DNA of 64,000 nucleotides from CAXBES01 sp963974915 (GCA_963974915.1 CAXBES010000015.1:39074-103073); one strand, 5' to 3'. Counted from the first letter of the stretch, positions 6,894 to 15,533 are shown. The notes: a model not told the origin generated them from the letters alone. Translations and numbers: made by a program.

Positions 6894-8131
6894 ACGTTTA
6901 CATTTTCAATGATAGCAGCATACCCTTGTCCCACGCCAATACACATTGTAACCAATGCATATTTTTTTCCTTTTTCCTGTAGCTCCAGAGCTGCTGAATA
7001 GGCAATTCGCGCACCTGTAACACCTAAAGGATGCCCAATAGCGATGGAGCCTCCATTCGGATTGATCCGTGGATCGTTATCTTTTAATCCCCATTCGCGA
7101 ATACAGGCCAGAGCTTGTGAAGCGAAGGCTTCATTCAATTCGATGATATCCATATCCTCCATGGTCAATCCCGCTTTTGCGAGAGCTTTATTGGAAGCTT
7201 CTACCGGACCAATACCCATGATTCTGGGCTCAACGCCAACAACTGCAGAGCTTACAATTCTTGCTAAAGGTTTTAAGTTGTATTTTTTTACAGCATCTTC
7301 AGAAGCGATTATCGTTGCTGCCGCTCCATCGTTCAAGCCAGATGAATTCCCAGCCGTAACGCTTCCTCCCTCTTTTTTAAAAGCACCTCTCAGTTTACCG
7401 AGTACTTCTAAGGTAGTGGAAGGCTTTATAAATTCATCGTCCTTAAAAATAATTGGATCTTTTTTTCGCTGCGGAATTTCGACAGGTACAATTTCTTTAG
7501 CCAAACGTCCGTTTTTTTGTGCTTCTGAAGCTTTCATCTGACTCCAGTATGCGAATGCATCCTGGTCTTCGCGGGATATATTGTATTTCTCTACCAGGTT
7601 TTCGGCAGTATTCCCCATTCCATCGGTACCATACATTTGCTGCATCTTCGGATTCACAAAACGCCAACCGAAACTTGAATCGTACATTTTAGCGTCATTT
7701 CCGAAGGCGGAAGAAGGCTTAGCGATTACATAAGGTCCGCGAGTCATATTCTCTACACCCCCGGAGATAAACAGATCGCCGTCACCGGCTTTTATCGCTC
7801 TATTGGCATGAATAATTGCCGAGAGTCCGCTGCTGCACAGTCTGTTGACTGTTTCACCGGGAACTGTGAAAGGCAGTCCTGCCAGCAGCAGCGACATACG
7901 AGCAACATTGCGGTTATCTTCCCCTGCCTGATTCGCACAGCCCATAATAACATCGTCATAGGCTTCTTTTGGGATACTCGGATTTCTCTTTACTACTTCC
8001 GAAATTACCAAAGCTCCAAGATCATCTGTACGAACAGCGCCTAGTGTTCCTTTATAATTTCCTATTGGAGTTCGCACTCCGTCTATGATATATGCTTGTT
8101 TCAAATTGAAAATTTTAAATGTAAAATGCAA
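6890..8131 (-). CDS. paaJ: 3-oxoadipyl-CoA/3-oxo-5,6-dehydrosuberyl-CoA thiolase
   Basis: A thiolase of 413 residues with the nucleophile Cys99 in NRLCSSGLSA, the GGSIAIGHPLGVTG histidine motif and the final TMCIGVGQG cysteine motif. PaaJ cleaves the two beta-ketoacyl-CoA intermediates of the pathway to acetyl-CoA and succinyl-CoA. The ATG at 8131 adds nine residues (MHFTFKIFN). Homologs I know begin near KQAYIIDGVRTPIG, so a TTG at 8102-8104 is probably the true start. The stop overlaps the next gene by 4 bp. Confidence 0.9.
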   Translation of the reverse strand: MHFTFKIFNLKQAYIIDGVRTPIGNYKGTLGAVRTDDLGALVISEVVKRNPSIPKEAYDDVIMGCANQAGEDNRNVARMSLLLAGLPFTVPGETVNRLCSSGLSAIIHANRAIKAGDGDLFISGGVENMTRGPYVIAKPSSAFGNDAKMYDSSFGWRFVNPKMQQMYGTDGMGNTAENLVEKYNISREDQDAFAYWSQMKASEAQKNGRLAKEIVPVEIPQRKKDPIIFKDDEFIKPSTTLEVLGKLRGAFKKEGGSVTAGNSSGLNDGAAATIIASEDAVKKYNLKPLARIVSSAVVGVEPRIMGIGPVEASNKALAKAGLTMEDMDIIELNEAFASQALACIREWGLKDNDPRINPNGGSIAIGHPLGVTGARIAYSAALELQEKGKKYALVTMCIGVGQGYAAIIENVNV

Positions 8132-8183
8132 AAGTTTAAAGTTTTTATTCTTTAATATTCAGCATTTTACGGTTTATATTCCT

Positions 8184-8196
8184 AACTCAGCGAGTT
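8184..8196. repeat. Small palindrome across the stop of the four-helix-bundle gene
   Basis: AACTC-AGC-GAGTT forms a 5-bp stem. It supplies the last codon and stop of the gene at 8187-8546, a layout that recalls the GIY-YIG gene whose end is also encoded by a palindrome. It is short enough to be chance. Confidence 0.4.
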
Positions 8197-8546
8197 GTTG
8201 TTTTAATGCTTGATGTAAATATAGCAACCAGCTCATTACACTCCTTTTTAATTACTTCGAATGAACTTATCTGACTAACCAGTTTCGAAGCTTCAATAAT
8301 TTCCAAATTTATCTGAGATTCCCTCAATTCCTTTAAACATATCTTCATTTTATGAATAAAGTCCTTTTTAGATCCTGCACCTTGAGCATCCCCATAGTTT
8401 AATGCCGCAGATGTCGTCGATCGGATAAGTTGTTTTGATAGATGTTCTGACGCAAAGTTCTTTTTAAATGCGCCCACCCAAATAATTACATTGGCAGAAA
8501 ATCTAACTAACCGATCCTGTAGATCGTATTTTACGACACTTTTCAC
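8187..8546 (-). CDS. Four-helix-bundle protein (23S rRNA intervening-sequence protein family)
   Basis: A 119-residue helical protein with the family hallmarks: an N-terminal F..N/W helix, QLIRSTTSAALNYGDA, KMKICLKELRESQINLEII and a final ELVAIFTSSIKT helix. Members were first noted as ORFs in 23S rRNA intervening sequences, but many stand alone, and their function is unknown. The start is GTG. It lies between paaI (31 bp away) and paaJ in the same direction, where other paa clusters have nothing comparable, so it looks like a passenger in the operon. Confidence 0.8.
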   Translation of the reverse strand: MKSVVKYDLQDRLVRFSANVIIWVGAFKKNFASEHLSKQLIRSTTSAALNYGDAQGAGSKKDFIHKMKICLKELRESQINLEIIEASKLVSQISSFEVIKKECNELVAIFTSSIKTTTR

Positions 8547-8577
8547 TTTTATATTTTAGATTTTTTGGTTTAACATT

Positions 8578-8982
8578 TTAAGTCCATTCTTTACTTGTTC
8601 TATACACTACACCTTTAAACAAAGCTACTAGTTGGTCACCACGTCTAACTTCAACAATATTGAATCCCAGCTTAGTTTTTTGAACATCTAAAGTTGCTTC
8701 GGCTGTTAAATAATCGCCTTCTTCCAAAGCTTCAATATGATTTATGGATGTTTCTATTGACACCGCATACTTTCCGTGTGTATTGGCTGCAAATCCGAAG
8801 GCTGTATCGGCCAGAGAATAGCTAATTCCGCCGTGTGCTTTGTTCATGCTATTGAGCATTTCCTTTCTAATTGTCATTGCAACTTTACATCGCCCTATTT
8901 CACATTCTAAAATTTCAATCCCCAACCAGCTACTAAAAGCATCTTGCGAGAGCATTTTATGAGGTATTTTAGTTCCTTCCAT
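8578..8982 (-). CDS. paaI: Hydroxyphenylacetyl-CoA thioesterase PaaI
   Basis: A 134-residue hotdog-fold thioesterase. The segment NKAHGGISYSLADTAFGFAAN holds the active-site HGG loop and the acidic residue of the helix, as in PaaI. The enzyme releases CoA from stalled ring intermediates and so protects the CoA pool. It starts 1 bp after the paaH stop and is in the same operon. The length matches the family (about 140). Confidence 0.92.
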   Translation of the reverse strand: MEGTKIPHKMLSQDAFSSWLGIEILECEIGRCKVAMTIRKEMLNSMNKAHGGISYSLADTAFGFAANTHGKYAVSIETSINHIEALEEGDYLTAEATLDVQKTKLGFNIVEVRRGDQLVALFKGVVYRTSKEWT

Positions 8983-8983
8983 T

Positions 8984-10156
8984 TTAGAAAAAAGTTTTAT
9001 TATCTCTAGTCATTTTCCGAAGCAAGGGCGAACACCGATATCGATCTTCATGGTATTCGTTGTAAAGAGCATCCAGTTTTTCAACGCACCAATCAATTCC
9101 TCTGTCATCGGCCCAGGCGAGTAATCCTTTAGGGTAGTTTACTCCTTTTGTCATTGCATTATCAATATCCTCGGCCGAGGCGATATTCCAGAACAGGGCA
9201 TCTGCTGCTTCATTAATGAGCATTACCAAAACCCTGTCGAATATTCTTTGTAACAATTCATCCGGATGTGATTTCTCACTCACGTTCGAAATGATCTTCC
9301 CGCTTTCATCATACTTATAATATCCTCTGCCACTCTTCCGCCCTAAAAATCCGGCTTCGGCGAAGCGTTTTTGTGTGAACGCCGGTTTATATCGAGGATC
9401 GTAATAAAAGGCTTCAAAAACTGTCTCCGTAACGGTATAATTAACATCGTTTCCAATAAAATCCATTAACTCAAATGGTCCCATTCTAAAACCACCTTTA
9501 CTTTTCATTGCCATGTCGATAGTATCGAAATCGGCAATTCCCTCTTCATAAATGCGTAAGGCCTCACCATAAAAAGGCCGAGCCACCCTATTAACAATGA
9601 AACCCGGAGTATCTTTAGCAATGGCTACTACTTTACCCCAATGTTTTATAGTCTTAACCGAATTGTTCAAGGTTTCTTCGGAAGTCTGTATCGCCGGAAT
9701 TACCTCTACAAGTTTCATAAGTGGCGCCGGATTAAAAAAATGAATTCCCACACACCTACCTGGTTCTTCCAATGATGATGCAATAGAAGCAACCGATAAC
9801 GAAGACGTATTTGAAGCGATTATACATTCTTTCGAAACATAACTTTCCAGTTCCTGAAAAACCTTCTTTTTTATCTCTAAATTTTCAATAATTGCTTCAA
9901 TTGTGAGCTGAGACTTACCTAATTCTTCTAAGGAATTTACATATGAAATATTACCAACTATTCGCGATTTCTCTGCTTTATCAATACGCCCTTTCTCCAC
10001 CAATCTATTAAGGATCTTTAAAAGTGCTTTTTCCGCGCGTTCAAGGGCTTCGGCATTAGTATCATATATTTTAACCACACAGCCTGCCGTTGCAGCTACT
10101 TGTGCAATTCCGCTCCCCATGGTTCCCGAACCAATTATACCTACATTCTTAATCAT
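8984..10156 (-). CDS. paaH: 3-hydroxyadipyl-CoA dehydrogenase
   Basis: A 390-residue NAD-dependent dehydrogenase with GSGTMGSGIA (9-18) for dinucleotide binding, the catalytic histidine in GIHFFNPAP, and the GFIVNRVARP start of the C-terminal helical domain. PaaH oxidises 3-hydroxyadipyl-CoA to 3-oxoadipyl-CoA. E. coli PaaH is about 475 residues with a second C-terminal domain; this one has a shorter second part (about 290-390). Its ATG directly follows the TAA of paaG. Confidence 0.92.
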   Translation of the reverse strand: MIKNVGIIGSGTMGSGIAQVAATAGCVVKIYDTNAEALERAEKALLKILNRLVEKGRIDKAEKSRIVGNISYVNSLEELGKSQLTIEAIIENLEIKKKVFQELESYVSKECIIASNTSSLSVASIASSLEEPGRCVGIHFFNPAPLMKLVEVIPAIQTSEETLNNSVKTIKHWGKVVAIAKDTPGFIVNRVARPFYGEALRIYEEGIADFDTIDMAMKSKGGFRMGPFELMDFIGNDVNYTVTETVFEAFYYDPRYKPAFTQKRFAEAGFLGRKSGRGYYKYDESGKIISNVSEKSHPDELLQRIFDRVLVMLINEAADALFWNIASAEDIDNAMTKGVNYPKGLLAWADDRGIDWCVEKLDALYNEYHEDRYRCSPLLRKMTRDNKTFF

Positions 10157-10939
10157 TTATTTTCCTTTAAAAACCGGTTTTCTTTTCTCAACAAAGGCAT
10201 TCACCCCTTCATTATAATCTTCACTTTGTGCTGCTTCTATTTGAAGTTTCGATTCTAGATCTAATTGTGCGTTAAGGTCATTCGTTAATGATTCGTTCAA
10301 CAAACGCTTAGTCATTCCCAGAGCCTTAGTTGGCATTTTAGCTAAATGCTCGGCAAGGACTTGCGTTTCAGCATTAAAATCTTCGGGAGAAATAACTTTG
10401 TAGATCATTCCCAGCTTTTCGGCTTCTTCGGCAGTAACTTTATCTCCTAACATCATTAAGGCAGATGCCTTCTGAAACCCAATTAATCGTGGTAAGAAAA
10501 AGGTTCCGGCGCTATCTGGAATCAATCCTATTTTACTGAAAGCCTGTATAAACGAAGCTCTTTCCGAAGCAATCACTATATCGCAAGCTAAGGCGATATT
10601 TGCACCCGCTCCCGCAGCAACCCCATTCACGGCAGCAACGATCGGTTTTTCTATAATACGAATCTTTTGTATTATAGGATTGTAATGCTCTTCGAGAATC
10701 TTTTTAAACCCCGGATTTAAATCAGGTGTGGTTACCTCCTTTAAGTCTTGTCCGGCACAAAACGCTTTTCCACTTCCGGTAATTACGATACAACGCACTT
10801 CGTTGTTATTTTCACAGGCGTCCAATTGGTCTTGAAAAAGCAACGCCATTTCCCTGTTGAAGCTGTTAAATACGTCGGGCCTATTTAATGTTAGGCTCGC
10901 GACACCGTTTTGAATTTCTATTGTTATGCTAGTATCCAA
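10157..10939 (-). CDS. paaG: Ring-1,2-epoxyphenylacetyl-CoA isomerase
   Basis: A 260-residue crotonase very close to E. coli PaaG: FCAGQDLKEV, AVNGVAAGAGANIALACDIVIA, and AFSKIGLIPDSAGTFFLPR with the catalytic aspartate (Asp142 here). It converts the ring epoxide to oxepin-CoA for PaaZ. The start is TTG at 10937-10939, with no nearby ATG giving a full N-terminus. paaH follows without a gap; paaD lies 51 bp upstream. Confidence 0.93.
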   Translation of the reverse strand: MDTSITIEIQNGVASLTLNRPDVFNSFNREMALLFQDQLDACENNNEVRCIVITGSGKAFCAGQDLKEVTTPDLNPGFKKILEEHYNPIIQKIRIIEKPIVAAVNGVAAGAGANIALACDIVIASERASFIQAFSKIGLIPDSAGTFFLPRLIGFQKASALMMLGDKVTAEEAEKLGMIYKVISPEDFNAETQVLAEHLAKMPTKALGMTKRLLNESLTNDLNAQLDLESKLQIEAAQSEDYNEGVNAFVEKRKPVFKGK

Positions 10940-10990
10940 ATTCTATATTTTTTAAAACCTATCTACCTAGTTCAAGGTCATATTATATTT

Positions 10991-11494
10991 TTACTTTAAA
11001 CATTTAAAATAATCAAATGGCTCCAGGCAGTCGTCACATTTAAAAAGTGCTTTACAGGCTGTAGAACCAAACTGACTCACCATATGTGTATTGGTACTGC
11101 CGCACTGCGGACATTTAACCAGTTTTTTCTCACCTAGCAACACATCTTTATCATGACTTTCAGAAAGCGGACGCGCTATGCCGTAGGCTTCCATCTTTTG
11201 TAAACCGGCTTCCGAGATCCAATCGGTACTCCATGCAGGAGCCAATACCAACTCTATCTCCACCTTTTTTCCAATCTCAGAAAAAGCTTTTTTCAGATCA
11301 TCACCAATCACATCCATAGCCGGACAACCCGAATAAGTTGGTGTAAGTTTTATGCTTACCACACCATTGTTTTCAACAGCTTCCCTAATTACCCCCAGAT
11401 CCAGCACCGTTAGTACAGGAATTTCCGGATCAGAAACCGTTTGTAAAACCGGAATAAGGTTTTCCTGGATATTTGGATTTACAATGCTCAACAC
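10991..11494 (-). CDS. paaD: Phenylacetyl-CoA epoxidase accessory protein PaaD
   Basis: A 167-residue protein with an N-terminal MIP18/DUF59 domain (VSDPEIPVLTVLDLGVI, TPTYSGCPAMDVI) and a C-terminal zinc-finger-like part (CPQCGST...CDDC). This two-part layout is that of PaaD, which is thought to aid iron-sulfur or di-iron assembly of the epoxidase. The start is GTG. It follows paaC by 22 bp. Confidence 0.93.
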   Translation of the reverse strand: MLSIVNPNIQENLIPVLQTVSDPEIPVLTVLDLGVIREAVENNGVVSIKLTPTYSGCPAMDVIGDDLKKAFSEIGKKVEIELVLAPAWSTDWISEAGLQKMEAYGIARPLSESHDKDVLLGEKKLVKCPQCGSTNTHMVSQFGSTACKALFKCDDCLEPFDYFKCLK

Positions 11495-11516
11495 TTAATG
11501 ATCAATTGAATTTTTA

Positions 11517-12275
11517 TCACCATTTCATATTGGGAAACGTCTTCTGCATATACTGAAGATCTGCTAAAATATATCCCATATGCTCTGTATGAATTCCGTC
11601 CTTGCCACCTTTTGTGAAATATTTATTTTCGGGAACCTCCAGGGTTGCTTCTTTTAATACTTCGGAAACTTTCTCGTAATATTCTTCCTTTAATTCCGAA
11701 AGATCAACAGCTACACCTAATTTTGCCATTTCCTTGTCTGATTCAGTCATCTGAAACAATTCGTCTGTAAAACGCCAAAGATCATTGATAGCTTCCTGCA
11801 TTTTATCATGACTCTCACCGGTTCCATCCCCCAATCTTTTTACCCAATCGCTTGAAAAGCGTTTGTGATAACTCACTTCCTTAATACCTTTTTTAGCTAC
11901 TGCTGCAAGATTCTCATCTTTACTATTCTGAAGCCTTTCCATTAGCATCAAATGATACACATCAAACAAAAACTGACGTGCCATCACATATCCAAAGTGA
12001 GTATTGGGTTGTTCAACAAGCAGTACATTCTTATACTCTCTTTCGAGACGCAAAAAAGCTATGTCATCCTCGGTTTTGTTACCTCCGGCTAGTTTAGCTG
12101 CATATTGGTAATAACTGCGTGTCTGACCTATGAGATCAAGCGAGATATTAGTTATTGCAATATCTGTTTCTAAACTTGGACCGTGACCACATAGCTCTCC
12201 CAGACGTTGCGCTAGAATAAGAGAATTATCTGCGATCCCGAGGATGTAATTATATAAATCGTGATTTTCTTTCAT
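11517..12275 (-). CDS. paaC: Phenylacetyl-CoA 1,2-epoxidase subunit PaaC
   Basis: A 252-residue all-helical ferritin-like subunit. It carries LGELCGHGPSLETDIAITN near the N-terminus and a KEVSYHKRFSSDWVKRLGDGT helix characteristic of PaaC. PaaC pairs with catalytic PaaA in the multicomponent epoxidase that oxidises phenylacetyl-CoA. It usually lacks a working metal centre. It lies 52 bp after paaB. Confidence 0.93.
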   Translation of the reverse strand: MKENHDLYNYILGIADNSLILAQRLGELCGHGPSLETDIAITNISLDLIGQTRSYYQYAAKLAGGNKTEDDIAFLRLEREYKNVLLVEQPNTHFGYVMARQFLFDVYHLMLMERLQNSKDENLAAVAKKGIKEVSYHKRFSSDWVKRLGDGTGESHDKMQEAINDLWRFTDELFQMTESDKEMAKLGVAVDLSELKEEYYEKVSEVLKEATLEVPENKYFTKGGKDGIHTEHMGYILADLQYMQKTFPNMKW

Positions 12276-12327
12276 AAAAAATTTAAATCGAAACCGAAAT
12301 CGATTTCAAGTTCAACTTCACATTCGT

Positions 12328-12615
12328 TTACATATGCTTCACCTCGTCCGGAAGATCGTAAAACGTAGGATGACGATACACTTTGTCCTGAGCAGGTTCA
12401 AACAGTTCTCCATTATCTTCAGGGTTAGAAGCAGTAATATGCTTACTTTCTACTACCCAAATACTAACTCCTTCGTTCCTGCGGGTGTATACATCCCGTG
12501 CGTTTTCCATAGCCATTTCAGCATCGGCTGCGTGAAGACTTCCAAAGTGCCTGTGTTCCAATCCGTTTTTACTTCGAACAAATACTTCCCATAAGGGCCA
12601 ATTTTTTTTAGACAT
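12328..12615 (-). CDS. paaB: Phenylacetyl-CoA 1,2-epoxidase subunit PaaB
   Basis: A 95-residue protein starting WPLWEVFVRSKNGLEHRHFG, the signature of PaaB, with the DVYTRRNEGVSIWVV core. PaaB bridges PaaAC units in the epoxidase assembly. It starts 3 bp after paaA, so translation is probably coupled. Confidence 0.94.
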   Translation of the reverse strand: MSKKNWPLWEVFVRSKNGLEHRHFGSLHAADAEMAMENARDVYTRRNEGVSIWVVESKHITASNPEDNGELFEPAQDKVYRHPTFYDLPDEVKHM

Positions 12616-12618
12616 GAT

Positions 12619-13599
12619 CTAGCTTACTTTTTTAAGATTCTTCTTTTCTTTCTTTTCGGCATATGCCATAGCCGCATCTCGCACCCATTTTCCATTTTCC
12701 CAAGCGCTAACGCGGGCATTCATTCTTTCTTTATTGCAAGGCCCGTGACCTTTTACAACCTGCCAGAATTCATCCCAGTCTATTTCGCCAAAATCGTAAT
12801 GACCGGTTTCCTCATTAAATTTAAGGTCCGGGTCCGGAATGGTGAGTCCGAGCAGATCTGCCTGCGGCACTGTTTGATCTATAAATTGCTGTCTAAGCTC
12901 GTCATTGGACTTCCGCTTTAATTTCCATTTCATAGATTGCTCGGTATGCACAGATTCGGCATCGGTTGGCCCTAACATCATTAAACTTGGCCACCACCAT
13001 CTGTTTAGGGCATCTTGTGCCATCGCCTTCTGTTCTTCTGTTCCATTGCACAAGGTTAACATTATTTCGTAGCCCTGACGCTGATGAAAACTCTCCTCTT
13101 TACATACACGCACCATTGCTCTAGCATATGGCCCGAAGGAAGTGTTACAAAGAGGCACCTGATTTATAATTGCTGCTCCGTCTACTAACCATCCAATCGC
13201 ACCCATGTCTGCCCAAGTAACGGTTGGATAATTAAATATTGAAGAATATTTCGCTTTTCCACTATGCAGTTGTTCGTACAATTCGTCACGGGAAATCCCT
13301 AAGGTTTCACATGCCGAGTAGAGGTATAATCCATGTCCGGCTTCATCCTGAACTTTAGCCAGCAACGCAGCCTTTCTTCGTAAAGAAGGAGCTCTGGTGA
13401 TCCAATTCCCTTCAGGGAGCATCCCCACTATTTCAGAATGAGCATGCTGTGAAATCTGTCGGATGTGTGTTTTTCGATACTTCTCCGGCATCCAATCTTT
13501 TGGCTCTATCTTTTCATCGCGCGCAATTCGTGCCTCAAAGATCTCTTCTAGGCTTCGAATCTGCTCGTCGCTGGGTTTTTTCACTTTGTTATTACTCAT
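12619..13599 (-). CDS. paaA: Phenylacetyl-CoA 1,2-epoxidase catalytic subunit PaaA
   Basis: A 326-residue ferritin-like di-iron oxygenase subunit. Metal-ligand motifs are visible in VQDEAGHGLYLY and CKEESFHQRQGYE (ExxH type), with IGWLVDGAAIINQ between them. PaaA inserts oxygen into the aromatic ring of phenylacetyl-CoA using electrons from PaaE. The length agrees with the family (about 310-330). The neighbours give the full epoxidase set. Confidence 0.95.
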   Translation of the reverse strand: MSNNKVKKPSDEQIRSLEEIFEARIARDEKIEPKDWMPEKYRKTHIRQISQHAHSEIVGMLPEGNWITRAPSLRRKAALLAKVQDEAGHGLYLYSACETLGISRDELYEQLHSGKAKYSSIFNYPTVTWADMGAIGWLVDGAAIINQVPLCNTSFGPYARAMVRVCKEESFHQRQGYEIMLTLCNGTEEQKAMAQDALNRWWWPSLMMLGPTDAESVHTEQSMKWKLKRKSNDELRQQFIDQTVPQADLLGLTIPDPDLKFNEETGHYDFGEIDWDEFWQVVKGHGPCNKERMNARVSAWENGKWVRDAAMAYAEKKEKKNLKKVS

Positions 13600-13639
13600 A
13601 ATTATATATTTTCGACTTCAAGAATTATTCCTTCAGTTG

Positions 13640-14713
13640 TTATACATCAAAATCTACTTTCACTTTATCTGAAGTAGGAACTGCCTGACAGCTCAACACA
13701 AAATCCTGCGCCACCTCATCTTCCTCTAAAGCGTAATTTATTTTCATTTCCACACTTCCTTCCAAAACCTGACATTTGCAGGTACTGCAAACCCCACCTT
13801 TACAAGCAAATGGTAAGTCGGCTCCAGCCCCTAAAGCAGCATCAAGAATATTATCATAATCTTTAGTCATGGTAAACTGAAATTCCTTTCCTCCATCTAC
13901 AATAGTAATTTCGGTTCCCTCTACATTTTGCTGTGCTAAACGTTCGGCTCTTTTTTTGTCTTCTTCGGAAAGCCCCGTAACAAATAATTCAAAATGCACT
14001 AAATCTTTTGGCAGACCTGCATTAACCAAATAATTGCTTACATAGTTTACCATTTCTTCCGGACCGCATAGAAATACCTCGCTCGTATCAGGGATATCGA
14101 TAAAAGTCCTGGTGAGTATCTGCATTTTCTCATCATCAAAACGTCCGTTGAGAAGTTCAATATCTCGTCGCTCTTTGGTTAAGAAGTAGTAGATTTCGAA
14201 CCTACCGAAGTAGGTATTTCGAAGTTGCTCCAATTCTTCCTTAAAGATAATGGATTTCGCCGTTCTATTTACATAAAACAACTTACATGTTGCATTAGGT
14301 TCGGTCGCTAGATGTGCTTTTATCATTGACATTACAGGCGTAATTCCGCTTCCTGCAGCAAAGAACAAGTAATTTTTGCTCGATTCTGGAGAAACATCTA
14401 CGCCAAAAGTTCCGCTCGGAGCCATCACTTCAATCTCATCACCGGTTTGCAAAATAGAATTTACATAGGTAGAAAACTTTCCTTCCGGAATCAGTTTTAC
14501 TGCCACTTTCCACTCGCCTTCGGTCGGACTGGAACACAAACTATACGAGCGTCTTATATCTTCATTATTGATGTCTGCTTTTAAAGTGAGGTGCTGACCT
14601 TGTCTAAATGCGAAATCGTTTTTAAGTTCTGAAGGAACATTGAAAGTGATCACCGAACAGTCGTCGGTTTCCTTATATATATCCTTCACTTTTAATTTAT
14701 GAAATTTAGCCAC
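13640..14713 (-). CDS. paaE: Phenylacetyl-CoA epoxidase reductase PaaE
   Basis: A 357-residue reductase with an FAD domain (RRSYSLCSS), an NAD(P)H-binding domain (FFAAGSGITPVMSMI, LCGPEEMV) and a C-terminal plant-type [2Fe-2S] domain (ACKGGVCSTCKCQV ... LSCQA). It passes electrons from NADPH to PaaA. The start is GTG at 14711-14713. Placing paaE first in the operon differs from E. coli (ABCDE). A promoter and TetR-type operator lie directly upstream. Confidence 0.94.
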   Translation of the reverse strand: MAKFHKLKVKDIYKETDDCSVITFNVPSELKNDFAFRQGQHLTLKADINNEDIRRSYSLCSSPTEGEWKVAVKLIPEGKFSTYVNSILQTGDEIEVMAPSGTFGVDVSPESSKNYLFFAAGSGITPVMSMIKAHLATEPNATCKLFYVNRTAKSIIFKEELEQLRNTYFGRFEIYYFLTKERRDIELLNGRFDDEKMQILTRTFIDIPDTSEVFLCGPEEMVNYVSNYLVNAGLPKDLVHFELFVTGLSEEDKKRAERLAQQNVEGTEITIVDGGKEFQFTMTKDYDNILDAALGAGADLPFACKGGVCSTCKCQVLEGSVEMKINYALEEDEVAQDFVLSCQAVPTSDKVKVDFDV

Positions 14714-14734
14714 AGTTTTTTAGTAAAATGAACA

Positions 14735-14765
14735 CAAAACTAACGTTTGTTAGTTGATTTTGCAA
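14735..14765 (-). promoter_or_regulatory. Promoter for paaE and the rest of the operon
   Basis: Read on the minus strand, TAGTTTTG (14735-14742) fits the Bacteroidota -7 consensus TAnnTTTG exactly. A TTG (14763-14765) lies 20 bp upstream as a -33 element. The operator palindrome overlaps the -7 box, as expected for repression. Confidence 0.65.
14738..14755. promoter_or_regulatory. Palindromic operator, probable PaaR-type TetR site
   Basis: AACTAAC-GTTT-GTTAGTT has perfect 7-bp arms around a 4-bp centre. Its core CTAACGTTTGTTAG differs at one position from CNAACGNNCGTTNG, which I remember as the consensus for the TetR-type PaaR of Thermus thermophilus. It sits between the TetR gene and paaE and covers the -7 promoter box. 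Confidence 0.75.
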
Positions 14766-14766
14766 G

Positions 14767-15345
14767 TTAAATTTTGTTAACGATTCCATTGAGAAAAACC
14801 TCGACCAGATCTTTCTTTAACACGTTGACATCGAGCTTGCCACGTTTTTGAAACCAGATATATAAAGTTCTTAAGGTTGAGAGTATAGAGAAAAGAATGA
14901 CTTCCGGGTGCCGGGGTTGTATTTCACCTTCTTTGATCCCTTGTTTTATAATACTTCGGAAGTTTTCTTCGTAATCCTCACGCATTTTTACAAAAGCCTT
15001 CAAATCGCCACTTTCCAAATGCATCCAATCGTTGTTGAGGGCAGCTAGACCTTCAGAATAATTGACAGTGATATCAATATGCAGTTCGATAATGCTTTTA
15101 ATTTTCTCTAATGACGACATTTCACCGGCGATCACAGAATTCATGCCGTTGGTAAACTCGTAAGCTACTTCCAGAATTAGGGTTGAAAGTATTTCCTGTT
15201 TCCCTGTAATATGGTTGTAAAGACTCGCTGCTTTTATTCCCATTGCCTGTGCGATATCGCGCATAGAAACGGCGTTGTAACCTTTTTCTTTGAATAGTTG
15301 TGAAGCTACAGTAATAATTTCCGTTTTTCGCGAGGTGTTTTTCAT
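14767..15345 (-). CDS. TetR/AcrR-family regulator, probable repressor of the phenylacetate operon
   Basis: A 192-residue TetR protein. Its DNA-binding helix-turn-helix spans about 8-55 (QLFKEKGYNAVSMRDIAQAMG, AASLYNHITGKQEIL), followed by a ligand-binding helical domain. It precedes paaE by 53 bp on the same strand, and the palindrome between them suits TetR binding. TetR-type PaaR proteins in other bacteria are released by phenylacetyl-CoA. That ligand is inferred here from context. Confidence 0.85.
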   Translation of the reverse strand: MKNTSRKTEIITVASQLFKEKGYNAVSMRDIAQAMGIKAASLYNHITGKQEILSTLILEVAYEFTNGMNSVIAGEMSSLEKIKSIIELHIDITVNYSEGLAALNNDWMHLESGDLKAFVKMREDYEENFRSIIKQGIKEGEIQPRHPEVILFSILSTLRTLYIWFQKRGKLDVNVLKKDLVEVFLNGIVNKI

Positions 15346-15375
15346 GGAGATGCAAGATAATAAATCTAGCGATAG

Positions 15376-15533
15376 CTTTGCGTTAGGGACCCACTATCTC
15401 CGTCTAAGATGGAGATGGTGGGCTTGTTGAGGCAAAGTACCCCGCCGCCGCCTTTAAGCGGACAGGCGTGTACTGCCGAAAGCCCGCCCTTACTCGACAT
15501 ACTTCGTTCAAGGCTACGTAGGGCGAGTAAGGG
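15376..15533. repeat. Cluster of three GC-rich stem-loops in the 15346-15687 intergenic gap
   Basis: The 342-bp gap between paaR and the hydroxylase gene contains no credible gene but has three hairpins in a row. The first is a 12-bp stem with one G-T pair (15390-15401 with 15411-15422), enclosed by CTTTGC/GCAAAG (15376-15381, 15432-15437). The second is AGTAC/GTACT (15436-15440, 15470-15474) around CG-rich arms. The third is a perfect 10-bp stem (15487-15496 with 15524-15533). The segment is much richer in GC than its surroundings. The rest, 15545-15687, looks like ordinary AT-rich upstream DNA with a possible -7 box TATTTTTG at 15580-15587. Confidence 0.6.

Noticed and set aside
15122..15355. 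77-residue minus-strand frame overlapping the TetR gene
   Set aside because: It is a frame-shifted shadow of the TetR coding sequence, with no start context or domain.
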